Positions 17,568-27,400 are shown, counted from the stretch's first letter. The stretch: DNA of 64,000 nucleotides from Stutzerimonas stutzeri (GCF_024448955.1 NZ_JAMOIH010000006.1:206777-270776); one strand, 5' to 3'. Notes: a model not told the origin generated them from the sequence alone. Program-made: numbers and translations.

Positions 17568-20500
17568 TCGCAGCCATAATTCGCTGGTCAGTGGCCAACC
17601 GCTTTCTGATCCTGCTGGCTACTGTGTTCGCGGTGGCTTGGGGTGTCTGGTCGGTCAAAAACACCGCTGTTGATGCATTGCCAGACCTTTCCGACGTTCA
17701 GGTCATCATCCGCACGCCATACCCCGGGCAGGCGCCCCGGATCGTTGAGAATCAGGTCACCTACCCACTGACGACGACCATGCTGTCTGTCCCCGGCGCA
17801 AAGACGGTCCGCGGCTACTCCTTCTTCGGGGATAGCTACGTGTACGTCCTGTTTGAGGACGGCACCGACCTCTATTGGGCCCGTTCTCGGGTGCTGGAGT
17901 ACCTGAGTCAGGTGCAGAGTCGGCTTCCCGCCGCCGCCAAACCCGCTTTGGGCCCTGACGCCACAGGTGTCGGCTGGATCTACCAATATGCTTTGGTAGA
18001 CCGAACGGGCAAACATGACCTCTCGCAGCTGCGCTCTTTGCAAGATTGGTTCCTGCGCTATGAGCTCAAGACACTGCCCAACGTGGCGGAAGTCGCGCCC
18101 ATAGGCGGGATGGTCAAGCAGTATCAGGTCGTACTGGATCCCGTGCGCATGGCAAGCAGGGGCGTGACGCAGCAGCAGATTGCAAAGGCGATCGATGAAG
18201 CCAACCGTGAAACCGGCGGGAGTGTTCTGGAACTCGCAGAAACCGAGTTCATGGTCCGTGCGACCGGGTATCTCAAGACACTCAAAGACTTTCGAGCCAT
18301 TCCTTTGCGTCTCGACGGCGGCGTGCCTGTGACGCTAGGGGACGTTGCGCATATCCAGCTCGGCCCGGAAATGCGCCGGGGCATCAGCGAGCTTGACGGT
18401 GAAGGTGAGGTAGTCGGCGGCGTGGTGATCCTGCGGAGCGGCAAGAACGCTCGGGAAACCATCGCTGCCGTTCAGACCAAACTGGATGAGCTGAAAGCGA
18501 GCCTGCCCCAAGGCGTCGAAATCGTCACGACGTACGACCGTAGCAAGCTGATCGACAGTGCCGTTGAAAACCTCACGCACAAGCTCATCGAGGAGTTCAT
18601 TGTCGTTGCGTTGGTTTGCGCGATTTTTCTGTGGCATCTGCGCTCGTCGTTGGTCGCCATCGTGTCGTTGCCGATCGGCATCCTGATTGCTTTTGTGATC
18701 ATGCAGCGGCAAGGCATCAACGCCAACATCATGTCGTTGGGTGGCATCGCGATCGCCATCGGAGCGATGGTCGATGCAGCAATCGTCATGATCGAAAACG
18801 CCCACAAGCACATTGAGGCCTGGCACAAGCGGCATCCTGACTCCACCTTGAAGGGCCAGGAGCACTGGAAGGTCATTACTGACGCGGCTGTTGAAGTGGG
18901 GCCGGCACTGTTCTTCAGCCTGCTGATCATCACGCTGTCGTTCATACCAGTGTTCACCCTGGAGGCGCAGGAAGGCCGGCTGTTCGGTCCACTGGCGTTC
19001 ACCAAAACCTATGCAATGGCAGCCGCCGCGGGCCTGTCTGTCACGCTGGTTCCGGTGCTCATGGGGTATTGGATCAGGGGCAAAATCCCTGACGAACACC
19101 GTAATCCACTCAACCGTGGCCTCATCTGGATCTACAAGCCGGCCCTGGACGCGGTACTGCGCTGGCCCAAGATGACTCTGCTGGTGGCTGTTCTGGTCTT
19201 CCTGACAGGCTTGTGGCCGGCCTCTCGCCTTGGTGGGGAGTTCTTGCCCCCGCTGGATGAAGGTGACCTCCTTTATATGCCCACTGCGCTTCCAGGCCTC
19301 TCCGCTCAGAAGGCTTCTGAGCTACTGCAGCAGACGGACCGGCTCATAAAAACGGTTCCAGAAGTTGCACACGTGTTCGGTAAGGCTGGTCGAGCCGACA
19401 CCGCTACAGATCCCGCCCCGCTGGAAATGTTCGAGACGACCATTCAGTTCAAGCCGAAGGATCAATGGCGCCCTGGGATGACGCCTGACAAGCTGGTTGA
19501 GGAGTTGGATCGCACCGTACAGGTACCTGGATTAGCCAATCTGTGGATCCCGCCGATTCGAAACCGTATCGATATGCTGGCGACGGGTATCAAGAGCCCG
19601 ATCGGGGTGAAAGTGTATGGCACTGACTTGGCACAGATCGACAAAGCCACCCAGGCAGTGGAAAAAATCGCCAAAACGGTGCCTGGGGTCAGTTCGGCAC
19701 TTGCTGAGAGACTGACCGGCGGCAGGTATATCGATGTGGATATCGATCGTGTCGCCGCCGCACGCTACGGCCTGAATATCGCGGACGTGCAATCGATCGT
19801 GGCCGGTGCCATCGGTGGTCAAACCATTGGTGAAACCGTGGAAGGGCTCGCCAGGTATCCGATCAACCTCCGCTATGGCCGCGAGTGGCGCGACTCGATA
19901 TCCGATCTGCGCAACCTACCGATCTACACGCCGCAAGGCAGCCAGATCACGTTGGGGACCGTGGCCAAAGTACAGGTGACAGACGGACCGCCCATGCTTA
20001 AAAGCGAAAACGCAAGGCTGTCGGGCTGGGTTTACGTCGATGTTCGTGGCCGCGACATGGCGGCTGTGGTGGGCGATCTGAGGGAAAAGATCAGCAAAGG
20101 GGTCCAGCTCGAATCCGGCATGAGCATCAGCTATTCCGGCCAATTCGAATTCATGGAGCGAGCTAACGCGAAGCTGAAGCTCGTCGTGCCGGCTACCTTG
20201 CTCATCATTTTTGTCTTGCTCTACCTCACGTTTGGGCGCTTTGGGGAGGCGTTGCTGATCATGGCCACGCTGCCATTCGCCCTAACCGGTGGCGTCTGGT
20301 TCCTCTATTTGCTCGGGTACAACCTATCCGTAGCGACAGGAATCGGTTTCATCGCACTGGCAGGCGTTTCTGCTGAGTTCGGCGTCATTATGCTGCTGTA
20401 TTTGAAGAACGCATGGACAGATCGGGTTAACGCTGGAGCCCATGGCGAAGGCGTACTGCTCGACGCAATCCGCGAAGGCGCTGTGCAGCGGGTGCGCCCC

Positions 20501-20728
20501 AAGGCCATGACCGTAGCAGTGATTATCGCCGGTCTGCTGCCCATCCTCTGGGGTAGCGGAACCGGCAGCGAAATCATGAGCCGCATCGCCGCGCCCATGG
20601 TGGGCGGGATGATCACCGCCCCTTTGCTCTCCCTGTTCGTTCTGCCGGCAGCTTACCTGCTGATGCGCCGCCGGCAATTGCGAGTTACCACCCAGCAAGC
20701 AACCAACCCCACTGGAGAACATCCATGA
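17564..20728 (+). CDS. cusA: CusA heavy-metal RND pump subunit
   Basis: Proton-driven inner-membrane pump of 1054 residues, the length usual for CusA. Twelve membrane helices flank two large periplasmic loops. Helix 4 carries [18 protein letters not shown], the signature associated with HME-RND pumps for monovalent Cu(I)/Ag(I) rather than divalent ions. Met residues in the porter domain (for example MFETTIQ and the IDMLATG region) are consistent with a methionine relay. It works with CusB and CusC, receiving copper from CusF. Four-base overlaps on both sides show it is in the same operon. Confidence 0.95.
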   Translation: MIAAIIRWSVANRFLILLATVFAVAWGVWSVKNTAVDALPDLSDVQVIIRTPYPGQAPRIVENQVTYPLTTTMLSVPGAKTVRGYSFFGDSYVYVLFEDGTDLYWARSRVLEYLSQVQSRLPAAAKPALGPDATGVGWIYQYALVDRTGKHDLSQLRSLQDWFLRYELKTLPNVAEVAPIGGMVKQYQVVLDPVRMASRGVTQQQIAKAIDEANRETGGSVLELAETEFMVRATGYLKTLKDFRAIPLRLDGGVPVTLGDVAHIQLGPEMRRGISELDGEGEVVGGVVILRSGKNARETIAAVQTKLDELKASLPQGVEIVTTYDRSKLIDSAVENLTHKLIEEFIVVALVCAIFLWHLRSSLVAIVSLPIGILIAFVIMQRQGINANIMSLGGIAIAIGAMVDAAIVMIENAHKHIEAWHKRHPDSTLKGQEHWKVITDAAVEVGPALFFSLLIITLSFIPVFTLEAQEGRLFGPLAFTKTYAMAAAAGLSVTLVPVLMGYWIRGKIPDEHRNPLNRGLIWIYKPALDAVLRWPKMTLLVAVLVFLTGLWPASRLGGEFLPPLDEGDLLYMPTALPGLSAQKASELLQQTDRLIKTVPEVAHVFGKAGRADTATDPAPLEMFETTIQFKPKDQWRPGMTPDKLVEELDRTVQVPGLANLWIPPIRNRIDMLATGIKSPIGVKVYGTDLAQIDKATQAVEKIAKTVPGVSSALAERLTGGRYIDVDIDRVAAARYGLNIADVQSIVAGAIGGQTIGETVEGLARYPINLRYGREWRDSISDLRNLPIYTPQGSQITLGTVAKVQVTDGPPMLKSENARLSGWVYVDVRGRDMAAVVGDLREKISKGVQLESGMSISYSGQFEFMERANAKLKLVVPATLLIIFVLLYLTFGRFGEALLIMATLPFALTGGVWFLYLLGYNLSVATGIGFIALAGVSAEFGVIMLLYLKNAWTDRVNAGAHGEGVLLDAIREGAVQRVRPKAMTVAVIIAGLLPILWGSGTGSEIMSRIAAPMVGGMITAPLLSLFVLPAAYLLMRRRQLRVTTQQATNPTGEHP

Positions 20729-21081
20729 ACATTAAGCACATCACCCTTGCCTCACTCTTCCTGGTGCCAGTCGCCTATGCCGCCGACAAGGAGCCAATGG
20801 ACGGCATGCCGATGGATCACAAAGGCATGAACATGCCAATGGACCAGAAGTCGGCGGGACAGACCGCTACAGCCACAGGTACGGTCAAGAAAGTAAACAC
20901 CGAGAGCGGAACCGTCACCATTGCCCACGGCCCGGTCGAAGCGTTGGGCTGGCCGTCGATGACGATGGGCTTCAAAGCAAAGCCTGATCAGCTCCAAACG
21001 CTGAAAGAAGGGGACCAGGTCGAATTCGAGTTCTCCTCGAAAGGTATGGATTCCACCATTACGCGCATCGAAAAGCAGTAA
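20725..21081 (+). CDS. cusF: CusF-type periplasmic Cu(I)/Ag(I) chaperone
   Basis: A 118-residue periplasmic copper chaperone that passes Cu(I) to CusB. It has a signal peptide (1-19, ending AYA). A Met/His-rich linker ([17 protein letters not shown]) follows, then an OB-fold domain (about 50-116) with the CusF core: the H of [18 protein letters not shown], whose Trp and two Met form the copper site. It overlaps the cusA stop by four bases and ends the operon. Confidence 0.93.
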   Translation: MNIKHITLASLFLVPVAYAADKEPMDGMPMDHKGMNMPMDQKSAGQTATATGTVKKVNTESGTVTIAHGPVEALGWPSMTMGFKAKPDQLQTLKEGDQVEFEFSSKGMDSTITRIEKQ

Positions 21082-21093
21082 AGAGCAGAAAGC

Positions 21094-21115
21094 GACCGCC
21101 GCAGGCGCGGCGGTC
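21094..21115 (+). terminator. GC-rich hairpin after cusF
   Basis: Perfect 9-bp arms GACCGCCGC and GCGGCGGTC with the loop AGGC, 12 bp after the cusF stop. No T-tract follows, so it may act as a pause or RNA-stabilising hairpin as well as a terminator. Confidence 0.5.
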
Positions 21116-21137
21116 GTACCAACACGAGAATGAAGCG

Positions 21138-21153
21138 ATTACCGCTTTGTAAC
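21138..21153. promoter_or_regulatory. CopR-type box ATTACC-GCTT-TGTAAC
   Basis: Dyad with the same 4-bp spacer as the other boxes, with matching central bases and one divergent end base in each arm. It lies 71 bp upstream of the Shine-Dalgarno site and 86 bp upstream of the PtrA-like gene, and likely controls the three-gene small-protein operon. Confidence 0.55.
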
Positions 21154-21223
21154 CTTGGCAACAGCTTCTTGTAAGTAGCAAGCCTTTAATCTACAGGCAT
21201 CAACTAACCAAGAGGTGCAAACC

Positions 21224-21541
21224 ATGAACCGCATAACCAAAGTAATCGTTCCTTTTATTCTGACCGTTGCTTCCTCGCTTGCAATGGCCGAAGGCGGAAG
21301 CGAACGTACGCTGAATCGCTTAAATGACTCGGCAGGAGCAAAGCCCACCCTTAAGGAGCTTGTCAAAGAGGGTCAAGTGCTGAGCATCGCACCTGCAGGG
21401 GCGACCGGCACGACTCGAATGATTCAAAACTATAGAACTAGTGCCCAAGTCCAGACGTATGAGATGAAGGTCAAGACCCCCGACGGGAAGATCCATACGG
21501 TAGAGTTCCTGAGCACCCCAGTTGGCGTGAACAATGGCTAA
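21224..21541 (+). CDS. PtrA-N-domain-like exported small protein
   Basis: A 105-residue exported protein with a signal peptide ending in SLAMA. The mature N-terminus AEGGSERTLNRL is nearly the same as that of the PtrA-like protein at 32490 (AEGGGDRTFARM). PtrA of P. aeruginosa is a copper-induced periplasmic protein. The remainder is a compact beta-rich domain (TYEMKVKTPDGKIHTVEF) without Cys. The ATG at 21224 with AGAGGTG upstream is chosen over a GTG three codons earlier. First gene of a copper-box operon with 21574 and 21855. Exact role unknown. Confidence 0.6.
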   Translation: MNRITKVIVPFILTVASSLAMAEGGSERTLNRLNDSAGAKPTLKELVKEGQVLSIAPAGATGTTRMIQNYRTSAQVQTYEMKVKTPDGKIHTVEFLSTPVGVNNG

Positions 21542-21573
21542 TCTGCCAAGCTTAATATCCGAGGGATAGTTAG

Positions 21574-21831
21574 ATGAGCAGCATAATATCCAAGATTAAA
21601 AGCGTACTGCAGCGCAATCCGGTCGTAACGGGGTTAACCGCAGCTGTGGTTGGCTACATGCTACTGAACCAAAGCACTGCGGCGTTGGCAACAACGCTGC
21701 CAAGCCTGCTCTTTCTCTTGCCCTGCTTGTTGATGATGGTCGTATGCATGAAGCATATGTCTAGCGGTAAGTGCGACAAGCCCAAGGAGCCCAACGTTGG
21801 CGAAAACACCTTGTTAAGCAAAAGCGAATAA
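21574..21831 (+). CDS. Small membrane protein with Met/Cys/His motif
   Basis: An 85-residue protein not assigned to a known family. After a basic amphipathic start it has two closely spaced membrane segments (about 17-36 and 40-58). The second runs into MMVVCMKHMSSGKCDK, a cluster of two Cys, one His and several Met well placed to bind Cu(I) at the membrane surface. It lies 32 bp after the PtrA-like gene and 23 bp before the next small gene, so it is probably co-transcribed. A copper-handling role is inferred from motif and context. Confidence 0.55.
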   Translation: MSSIISKIKSVLQRNPVVTGLTAAVVGYMLLNQSTAALATTLPSLLFLLPCLLMMVVCMKHMSSGKCDKPKEPNVGENTLLSKSE

Positions 21832-21854
21832 CCCACTGAACTTAGAGATTTAAC

Positions 21855-22085
21855 ATGCGAAAGGCCATCACCGTTACAGCAATCGCAATCACCTTGGCGA
21901 GCGGACTGAGTTTCGCAGCGGCAGATAAAGCGGACCAAAGCCATTCAGAAACCGGCATGATGAGCGGCGACAAGCATATGGAAATGATGGGTGACATGCG
22001 TGGAATGATGAAAGAGTGTCGTGAGATGATGGGGGCCGCCAAAGCCGACCACTCGCAAAATGGCGAAAATCCAGACGCAGCATAG
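21855..22085 (+). CDS. Met/His-rich periplasmic peptide
   Basis: A 76-residue exported protein. A signal peptide (about 1-22) precedes a short mature chain dominated by Met, His, Asp and Glu (GMMSGDKHMEMMGDMRGMM) with one Cys. This resembles periplasmic copper-sequestering peptides rather than an enzyme. It is the last gene of the small-protein operon and is followed after 29 bp by a strong terminator. Confidence 0.6.
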   Translation: MRKAITVTAIAITLASGLSFAAADKADQSHSETGMMSGDKHMEMMGDMRGMMKECREMMGAAKADHSQNGENPDAA

Positions 22086-22114
22086 GATATGAGGGTGTGA
22101 GTAACAATGATCGA

Positions 22115-22145
22115 AGCAGGTGGGGGGTGCCCCACCTGCTTTTTT
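22115..22145 (+). terminator. Rho-independent terminator before copS
   Basis: Perfect 11-bp arms AGCAGGTGGGG and CCCCACCTGCT with the loop GGTG and a following T-run. It ends the small-protein operon and separates it from the kinase gene starting at 22176. Confidence 0.92.
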
Positions 22146-22175
22146 GTGCTTGATGGCCTAACCAGGACCGTACTG

Positions 22176-23549
22176 ATGGGAAAAGTGTCACTGACGAGCA
22201 GAATGGCGATAGCTTTCATGCTCGTGGTTACGGTTGTGCTGCTGGCGGCCGCAATCAGCTTTAATTATTTTTGTCAGCTCCATTTCGAACGCAAAGATGC
22301 ACAAGTGCTTAATGAAAAGGCCGCTGCAGTAGAGCGTACGCTACTCAACAGCTCAGCATTCGGGCCTGAGACCGCTTCAAGGATCGATGCCGTTATTGAG
22401 CACTCCTTTGGCTTCGCGACTGCGGTTGTAGTAGACGGTAAGACGGTTTACTCCCATCACAATCTGTCTGAGAGCTTGCTACCTCTTGTCACAGACATCC
22501 AAGAGGAACGCTGGACGGTAAGTTTCGGTGGCCACCAGTACAGCGGAATTACCAGAAAAGTAAATCGGTGGGTAGAAGGGCAGGACACTGTTATCTATTT
22601 GGCTTTGGATGTAACGCACCGAATCCACTTCTTCGATATGATTCAGCAGTGGTTTGCTTATACGCTTGTCGTTAGTGCACTTCTGAGTGGCGCGTTAGGT
22701 GTTGTTCTGATCAGGAAAGGCTTAAAACCAATAGACGAACTGTCCAAGACTTCTTCTACAGTAACCGCCCACTGCTTAGATACCAGAATTCCAACCGAGT
22801 CGGTGCCAGGCGAGCTGCATGAACTCGTAGACAACTTCAACGAAATGCTTTCGCGCTTGGACGACTCTTTTCTCAGATTGTCAGGTTTCTCAGCGGATAT
22901 CGCGCATGAGCTAAGAACGCCGCTGAACAGCATGCTTACCCAAATGGAGGTCGCGCTCTTGCGCGACCGCGAGAATACCGACTACAAAGACATTTTGTAT
23001 TCCGCCCTCGAAGAACTTAGGCGCATGTCAAAGATGGTCGATGACATGCTATTCCTCGCCAAGGCGGACAACGGGAAGATTACGCCCAATGCCGAAGATG
23101 CCAGCATGGCTGAGATTACCGCGAGCGTTATCGAATATTACGAGCTTGCAGCCGAGGACAAAAAGGTAGAAATCGCGCTTTCAGGCGATGGATCGGTACA
23201 TGGCGATAAATCGATGCTGAGACGGGCCGTCTCAAACATAGTCTCTAACGCAGTTCGATATGCAGAGGAAGGCAGCACCATCAGCGTTGAAATAAGCGAG
23301 AGCGGTGGCTCGGTTTGCACAGCCATATCCAACCGAGGCACAACGATTCCAGCCGAGCTTCAGGCCCGAGTGTTTGATCGATTCTATAGGGTCGACACCG
23401 CAAGGCGCGAAGGAACCACCATGAATGCGGGCCTCGGCATGGCTATCACTCGTTCGATAGTCGAAGCGCACAAAGGGCGCATCGCTTGCGAATCAGCTGA
23501 GGGGCATACGACTTTCACAATGACGCTTCCAAAGCTTATGTCTAGTTAA
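22176..23549 (+). CDS. copS: CopS-type copper sensor histidine kinase without adjacent regulator
   Basis: Inner-membrane sensor kinase of 457 residues. Membrane segments at about 10-30 and 160-180 enclose a periplasmic sensor domain with a His pair (SHHN). HAMP, HisKA with H244 (AHELRTP) and HATPase_c (NIVSNAVRYA, FDRFYR, AGLGMAIT) follow. The frame is open from 22107, but those codons run through the terminator at 22115-22145, so the ATG at 22176 is the start. No response regulator is adjacent. The best partner is CopR at 33124, which equally lacks a kinase. No clear promoter or box was found in the 30-bp gap; read-through may supply expression. Confidence 0.82.
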   Translation: MGKVSLTSRMAIAFMLVVTVVLLAAAISFNYFCQLHFERKDAQVLNEKAAAVERTLLNSSAFGPETASRIDAVIEHSFGFATAVVVDGKTVYSHHNLSESLLPLVTDIQEERWTVSFGGHQYSGITRKVNRWVEGQDTVIYLALDVTHRIHFFDMIQQWFAYTLVVSALLSGALGVVLIRKGLKPIDELSKTSSTVTAHCLDTRIPTESVPGELHELVDNFNEMLSRLDDSFLRLSGFSADIAHELRTPLNSMLTQMEVALLRDRENTDYKDILYSALEELRRMSKMVDDMLFLAKADNGKITPNAEDASMAEITASVIEYYELAAEDKKVEIALSGDGSVHGDKSMLRRAVSNIVSNAVRYAEEGSTISVEISESGGSVCTAISNRGTTIPAELQARVFDRFYRVDTARREGTTMNAGLGMAITRSIVEAHKGRIACESAEGHTTFTMTLPKLMSS

Positions 23550-23654
23550 TGGCAGAGTGCCAGCAACGACCCTGACCTACGCTCATAGAAACGCCAGGCT
23601 GAACCGAAAGAGGCCGAGACTTTCGAAGCTGTATGTTTGGTTCTGGAGGTTCCC

Positions 23655-25322
23655 GTGCAAGCGTCCTCATCGAGAAAATGCGGTACGACAGCCGCAGCGC
23701 TCAACGAAGCGTGCTTCTGCGTAAGCCTAGATCAAGCTGCGCTCGTAAACTCATTGACCGAACAGCTTGGGAATTCAGAGCTGTCGGAGCTATTGAAGTC
23801 ACGTTGCCCTCATGTGTTTGCAGCACGACCGGTCTTTGTTTCATCCTTGCGGCTGCGCCAGGTTAATGAGGTTATTCAGGCCATCGAGCAGACCGTGAGC
23901 TCGCCCGGTTGGCGTGAGCATGCTCTGGATTCTGCACCTCCTATTGCCCGACACGATCCTCGGGGCGCGCGCGGCGTCTTCTTTGGCTACGACTTCCATC
24001 TGGATGATGACAAGCTTGGGCTCATCGAAATAAACACAAATGCGGGCGGAGCGATGCTAAACGTATTGCTCGCCCGCGCGCAGCGTAGTTGTTGCAGCGG
24101 CGTAGTCGGGCTTTCGCCAGGTCAGGAAGGACCCGGCGGCTTCGAGCGTTCGATTCTGGATATGTTCGCCCAGGAATGGTCTACGAGCGGCGAGCCACGT
24201 CCGCTCACGCGCGTGGTGATCTTGGATGAAAGCCCACAAGCCCAATACCTGTATCCGGAGTTCCTTCTTTTTCAGCGGTTATTCGAGTCAGCAGGAATCG
24301 ACTGCCTAATCGCAGACCCAGCCGATCTGGCCTTTCACAACGAGTCCCTCTTGGTCGACGGAAAGCCTGTGGATCTCGTCTACAACCGACTCACCGATTT
24401 CTATCTGGAAGGCGACAATTGCAGCGCGCTGCGCAGCGCTTATTTGGCTGATGTCGTGACGGTAACGCCACACCCTCAGGCCTATGCCCTTTACGCCGAC
24501 AAACGCAGGTTGGTTGACCTAACCAACGCACGTTTTTTGGAAGAGATTGGCGTTGATCAGCAAATCCGAACCGTATTGGCCCAATACGTCCCGCTTACCG
24601 TTCCTGTCGGGCATGGTAATGCAGAGCACCTGTGGCAAAACCGCCGTAGCCTCTTTTTCAAGCCTGTCAGCGGGTATGGTAGTCGCGGTGCATACCGAGG
24701 AGACAAGCTCACCAAGCGCGTTTGGGAAGAAATCGTTGGCGGAAACTACGTGGCCCAGTCCCTTGTAGCTCCTGGCGAGCGTAGAATCGTCGCCGACCCT
24801 CAGGTACGATCGATGAAGTTTGATCTGCGCGCTTACGCTTATGCTGGCGAGGTGCAGTGGAACGCTGCCAGGGTCTACCAAGGCCAGACGACCAACTTCA
24901 GAACAGAGGGGGGCGGTTTTGCTCCCGTTTTTACCTTAGGCGAGGAAGAGGAGCGAGCCGGTTCTACAGAGCAACGGTCGCACGCCTCGTTCATGTTCTT
25001 GCTCGACGAAACCGGCGCCGTAGAGGAACTGCCGCACCCGCTATATCTGGCGCTGGTTCGAGCCGAAATGGCTACTTCTAAGCTTGCCGGTAAGCGTTTC
25101 CGATTGGCGGACTGGTATGTGGCAATGGAAGATGGCCATCCTTCCGAAGTCATCCGAGAATTGTACGGCTGGGTTGCTTTCGACGCAGATGGCGCCTACC
25201 ACCCTGAAGTTGGCCCACCAGAAAATGGTCAGCCAAATAGTATTGGCAATGTTGACTCATCTGCCCTGCCAACACCGGAAGAACATGATCGAATCGAAGG
25301 TCTGTTGTTTCAAAGTGAGTGA
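23655..25322 (+). CDS. ATP-grasp-like enzyme of unknown product in copper cluster
   Basis: A 555-residue cytosolic protein starting at a GTG with GGAGG five bases upstream. It resembles ATP-grasp ligases. The stretch GLIEINTNAGGAMLN looks like an acidic Mg-ATP site, and the later FFKPVSGYGSRGAYRG like a Lys/Gly-rich ATP loop. This order suggests a circularly permuted ATP-grasp of the glutathionylspermidine-synthase kind. A Cys-containing N-terminus precedes it. Such enzymes join a carboxylate to an amine or thiol, so it might make a peptide, thiol or metallophore used in copper handling. No substrate can be read from sequence. It follows copS by 105 bp on the same strand and may be co-transcribed. 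Confidence 0.55.
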   Translation: MQASSSRKCGTTAAALNEACFCVSLDQAALVNSLTEQLGNSELSELLKSRCPHVFAARPVFVSSLRLRQVNEVIQAIEQTVSSPGWREHALDSAPPIARHDPRGARGVFFGYDFHLDDDKLGLIEINTNAGGAMLNVLLARAQRSCCSGVVGLSPGQEGPGGFERSILDMFAQEWSTSGEPRPLTRVVILDESPQAQYLYPEFLLFQRLFESAGIDCLIADPADLAFHNESLLVDGKPVDLVYNRLTDFYLEGDNCSALRSAYLADVVTVTPHPQAYALYADKRRLVDLTNARFLEEIGVDQQIRTVLAQYVPLTVPVGHGNAEHLWQNRRSLFFKPVSGYGSRGAYRGDKLTKRVWEEIVGGNYVAQSLVAPGERRIVADPQVRSMKFDLRAYAYAGEVQWNAARVYQGQTTNFRTEGGGFAPVFTLGEEEERAGSTEQRSHASFMFLLDETGAVEELPHPLYLALVRAEMATSKLAGKRFRLADWYVAMEDGHPSEVIRELYGWVAFDADGAYHPEVGPPENGQPNSIGNVDSSALPTPEEHDRIEGLLFQSE

Positions 25323-25866
25323 GGTCCCGCGCGCCACGAAAGGCGCGGCTTGGGACAGAATAACCTCGCCGCTCAGTTTTGGAGCCAGCTACACCCAGCC
25401 GTCTTAGCCGCCACACATCTAATGTGCGAATACTAACCCTGCGGTCACACTCGACAAGAACGTGGCATATGCTGGGTGCTGAATTGTTCTCTCCGAGTGT
25501 TCTATTGCTCACGATAACTCTTTGGGCTTGCTAAGCCGAGTAGTCGGGTCTCAAGGCTTGAAGGCCATCTTAGTGGGCCCGCTCTTTCGCGCAGTGGTCC
25601 ATAGCGCGACGTTGGTATTGTCTGCTTATAAGCTATTAGCGATTGATTAGTTCAGGGGAACATTACGCGTAGTACAGCGCTGGCAGCGCTTTAAGCCGGT
25701 CTTAAAGCGGTCGATGATTACATTTTTGTAAGCTTCTCAAAAAATCGAAACCTCATCATCTTCGGCTTGTCCGTTTTTAGGAGAGCATTCGAAAGCCACT
25801 TCTAAGCAGGGCTGCGCGAACACGTTGAGTCGCCGATCCAGCAGCAATCATTAAAGAGGTCTAACT
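25323..25866. other. Gene-free region upstream of the DUF305 gene
   Basis: 544 bp without a convincing gene. Near its right side is a perfect 7-bp dyad CTTTAAG-CCGGT-CTTAAAG (25689-25707), then the copper box at 25717. A short frame ending at about 25535 has no ribosome site and is not accepted. The rest shows nothing I recognise. Confidence 0.45.
25717..25732. promoter_or_regulatory. CopR-type box ATTACA-TTTT-TGTAAG
   Basis: It lies 134 bp upstream of the DUF305 gene. The surrounding 20 bp (25716-25735) are identical to the box upstream of the multicopper oxidase (32325-32344), a strong sign of a shared regulator. Confidence 0.7.
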
Positions 25867-26322
25867 ATGCAAATGTCTTACTGGCGCTTTGCAGCGATGG
25901 TAGCCACGTCTACGATCATTATGTATGGCGTGATGTACTTAAATACTTACTCGTTCGAGCATGTTTTTTGGAGCGAGACTCGCGCTTGGATGGCATTAGT
26001 GATGGGCGCGGTAATGGCAGTAGTCATGCTCGCATTCATGCTCAACATGTATAAGCGTAAGTCAGTAAACCTAGCGATATTGGCAGGAAGTGCAGTAGCT
26101 TTTACCATTGCACTATGGCTTGTACGTGGGCAAGCGACGGTAGACGACACGGACTACATGAAGGCCATGATCCCCCACCATTCCATAGCAATCCTAACAA
26201 GTGAACGAGCTCAGATTTCAGATCCTCGCGTCCGCAAGTTAGCTGACGAAATCATCGACGCTCAGCGCCGAGAAATCGCAGAAATGAAGTCCCTGATCAA
26301 TGAACTAGAAAGGGCAAATTGA
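25867..26322 (+). CDS. DUF305-domain membrane protein
   Basis: Protein of 151 residues with three membrane helices (about 6-25, 38-58 and 66-84) followed by a helical domain carrying the DUF305 core DDTDYMKAMIPHHSIAI. The His pair plus acidic and Met residues are proposed metal ligands in this family. DUF305 proteins frequently sit in copper and silver resistance islands, but their biochemical role is not established. AGAGG precedes the ATG. The 3' end overlaps the convergent SDR remnant by 26 bp. Confidence 0.8.
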   Translation: MQMSYWRFAAMVATSTIIMYGVMYLNTYSFEHVFWSETRAWMALVMGAVMAVVMLAFMLNMYKRKSVNLAILAGSAVAFTIALWLVRGQATVDDTDYMKAMIPHHSIAILTSERAQISDPRVRKLADEIIDAQRREIAEMKSLINELERAN

Positions 26323-27022
26323 TTCCCAGAAACGGTGTGTCCACAGCCCAGGGCATGACGGTGGCGACATTGATGGTCTCGCTACCGCTCAGGCGAATCT
26401 CCTCAGCGATTGCCGCGCCGAGATTTATGACGCCACCTTTGGTCGCTGCGGAGGAGGCATGATAAGCCAGCGGTATCTCGCTCTCGACTGAGCCCACGTT
26501 GACAAGCGTGCCGAAGCCTTGAGCTCTGAACTGGCGCATGGCTGCGTGGCTGCCATAGATCATGCCCTTAAGATTGACATCCACGATCCGCGCATGGTCC
26601 TCGACGGGAACGTCCTCGAAACGACCCAGCGCTCCGACCGCAGCGTTGTTAATCCAAACGTCGATCCTGCCGAAACGCTCGATGGCGGCTCGTGCCAAGT
26701 CCTGCATCTCGTTCGGGTTGCTCACGTCGGTGGTCACCACCAGTGCCGATCCTCCAGCCATGCGTATCTGCGCGGCCAGTTCTTCGAGCACGTCGGTCCG
26801 GCGGGCCGCTAGCACCACGTCGCCTTGCAGAGCGGCAAGCTTGAGCGCCACGCCGCGGCCGAAGCCACTGGAGGCACCAGTGATGACAAAGGTTTTGCGA
26901 GCAACGCTTGGCTGGTCGCTTGGTTTCAGGCGCGGGGAAACGGCGCAGCCACTGAGTTGCAGAACGGCGAGCAGTACTAGCAGCAAAGCCAATCGCTGCG
27001 ATGGGAATATTCGCAAAACCAT
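26297..27022 (-). pseudogene. SDR-family oxidoreductase, truncated and catalytically altered
   Basis: A 241-codon frame for a short-chain dehydrogenase/reductase anchored as a lipoprotein (lipobox LQLSGC near residue 26). The Rossmann motif TGASSGFGRG and the NNAAVG motif are intact. In the active-site helix the expected Y-x-x-x-K reads S-A-A-T-K: a TCC codon replaces the Tyr codon. The C-terminus stops abruptly after PWAVDTPF, where related proteins continue for about 90 residues, and the end overlaps the DUF305 gene. Both facts suggest a dying gene cut when the copper module was joined here. Confidence 0.65.
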
Positions 27023-27400
27023 TTTCGTTTTCTCCCAGCAAAATAAGGTCGCATGGCCCGCTTGGTTGTTGTTGGACCGCCTTTTTGCCAGGAGCTTTCA
27101 TGCTAATTCACTCAATTAGTTTTCAGCGCTCAATCGGGAGACAGTGGCAAGAGAATAGACCGTTACGGTGGCGATCATCGGTGGCTAAGTAAGAGTTGCT
27201 AGCGCGTAACTATCGTATTTCGCTTTGGAATGAAATGCTGCTGGACAGGGATTGATTCGCTCTTGGCAGTTGCGGGTATCGTACGCACTTTTTCGATATG
27301 TCATGGAGGCGCGAACATTAAGCGCACCATGGCTTTTCTTATTCTTCGAGGGGCTCTGACACTCCCAATTTAGTAGTGCCAGAGCAGTGAGTTACGGATG
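27023..27400. other. Gene-free region between SDR remnant and csp
   Basis: 378 bp with no accepted gene. The only structure seen is the hairpin at 27353-27385 beyond the csp stop codon. Confidence 0.4.
27353..27385 (-). terminator. Hairpin downstream of csp
   Basis: Arms GCTCTGACACT and AGTGCCAGAGC pair with one mismatch around an 11-base loop, 16 bp beyond the csp stop on the minus strand. No T-tract follows, so termination is uncertain. Confidence 0.35.

Noticed and set aside
22107..22175. Upstream ATG that would lengthen copS by 23 codons
   Set aside because: The extra codons read through a perfect rho-independent terminator; the ATG at 22176 gives a normal kinase N-terminus.
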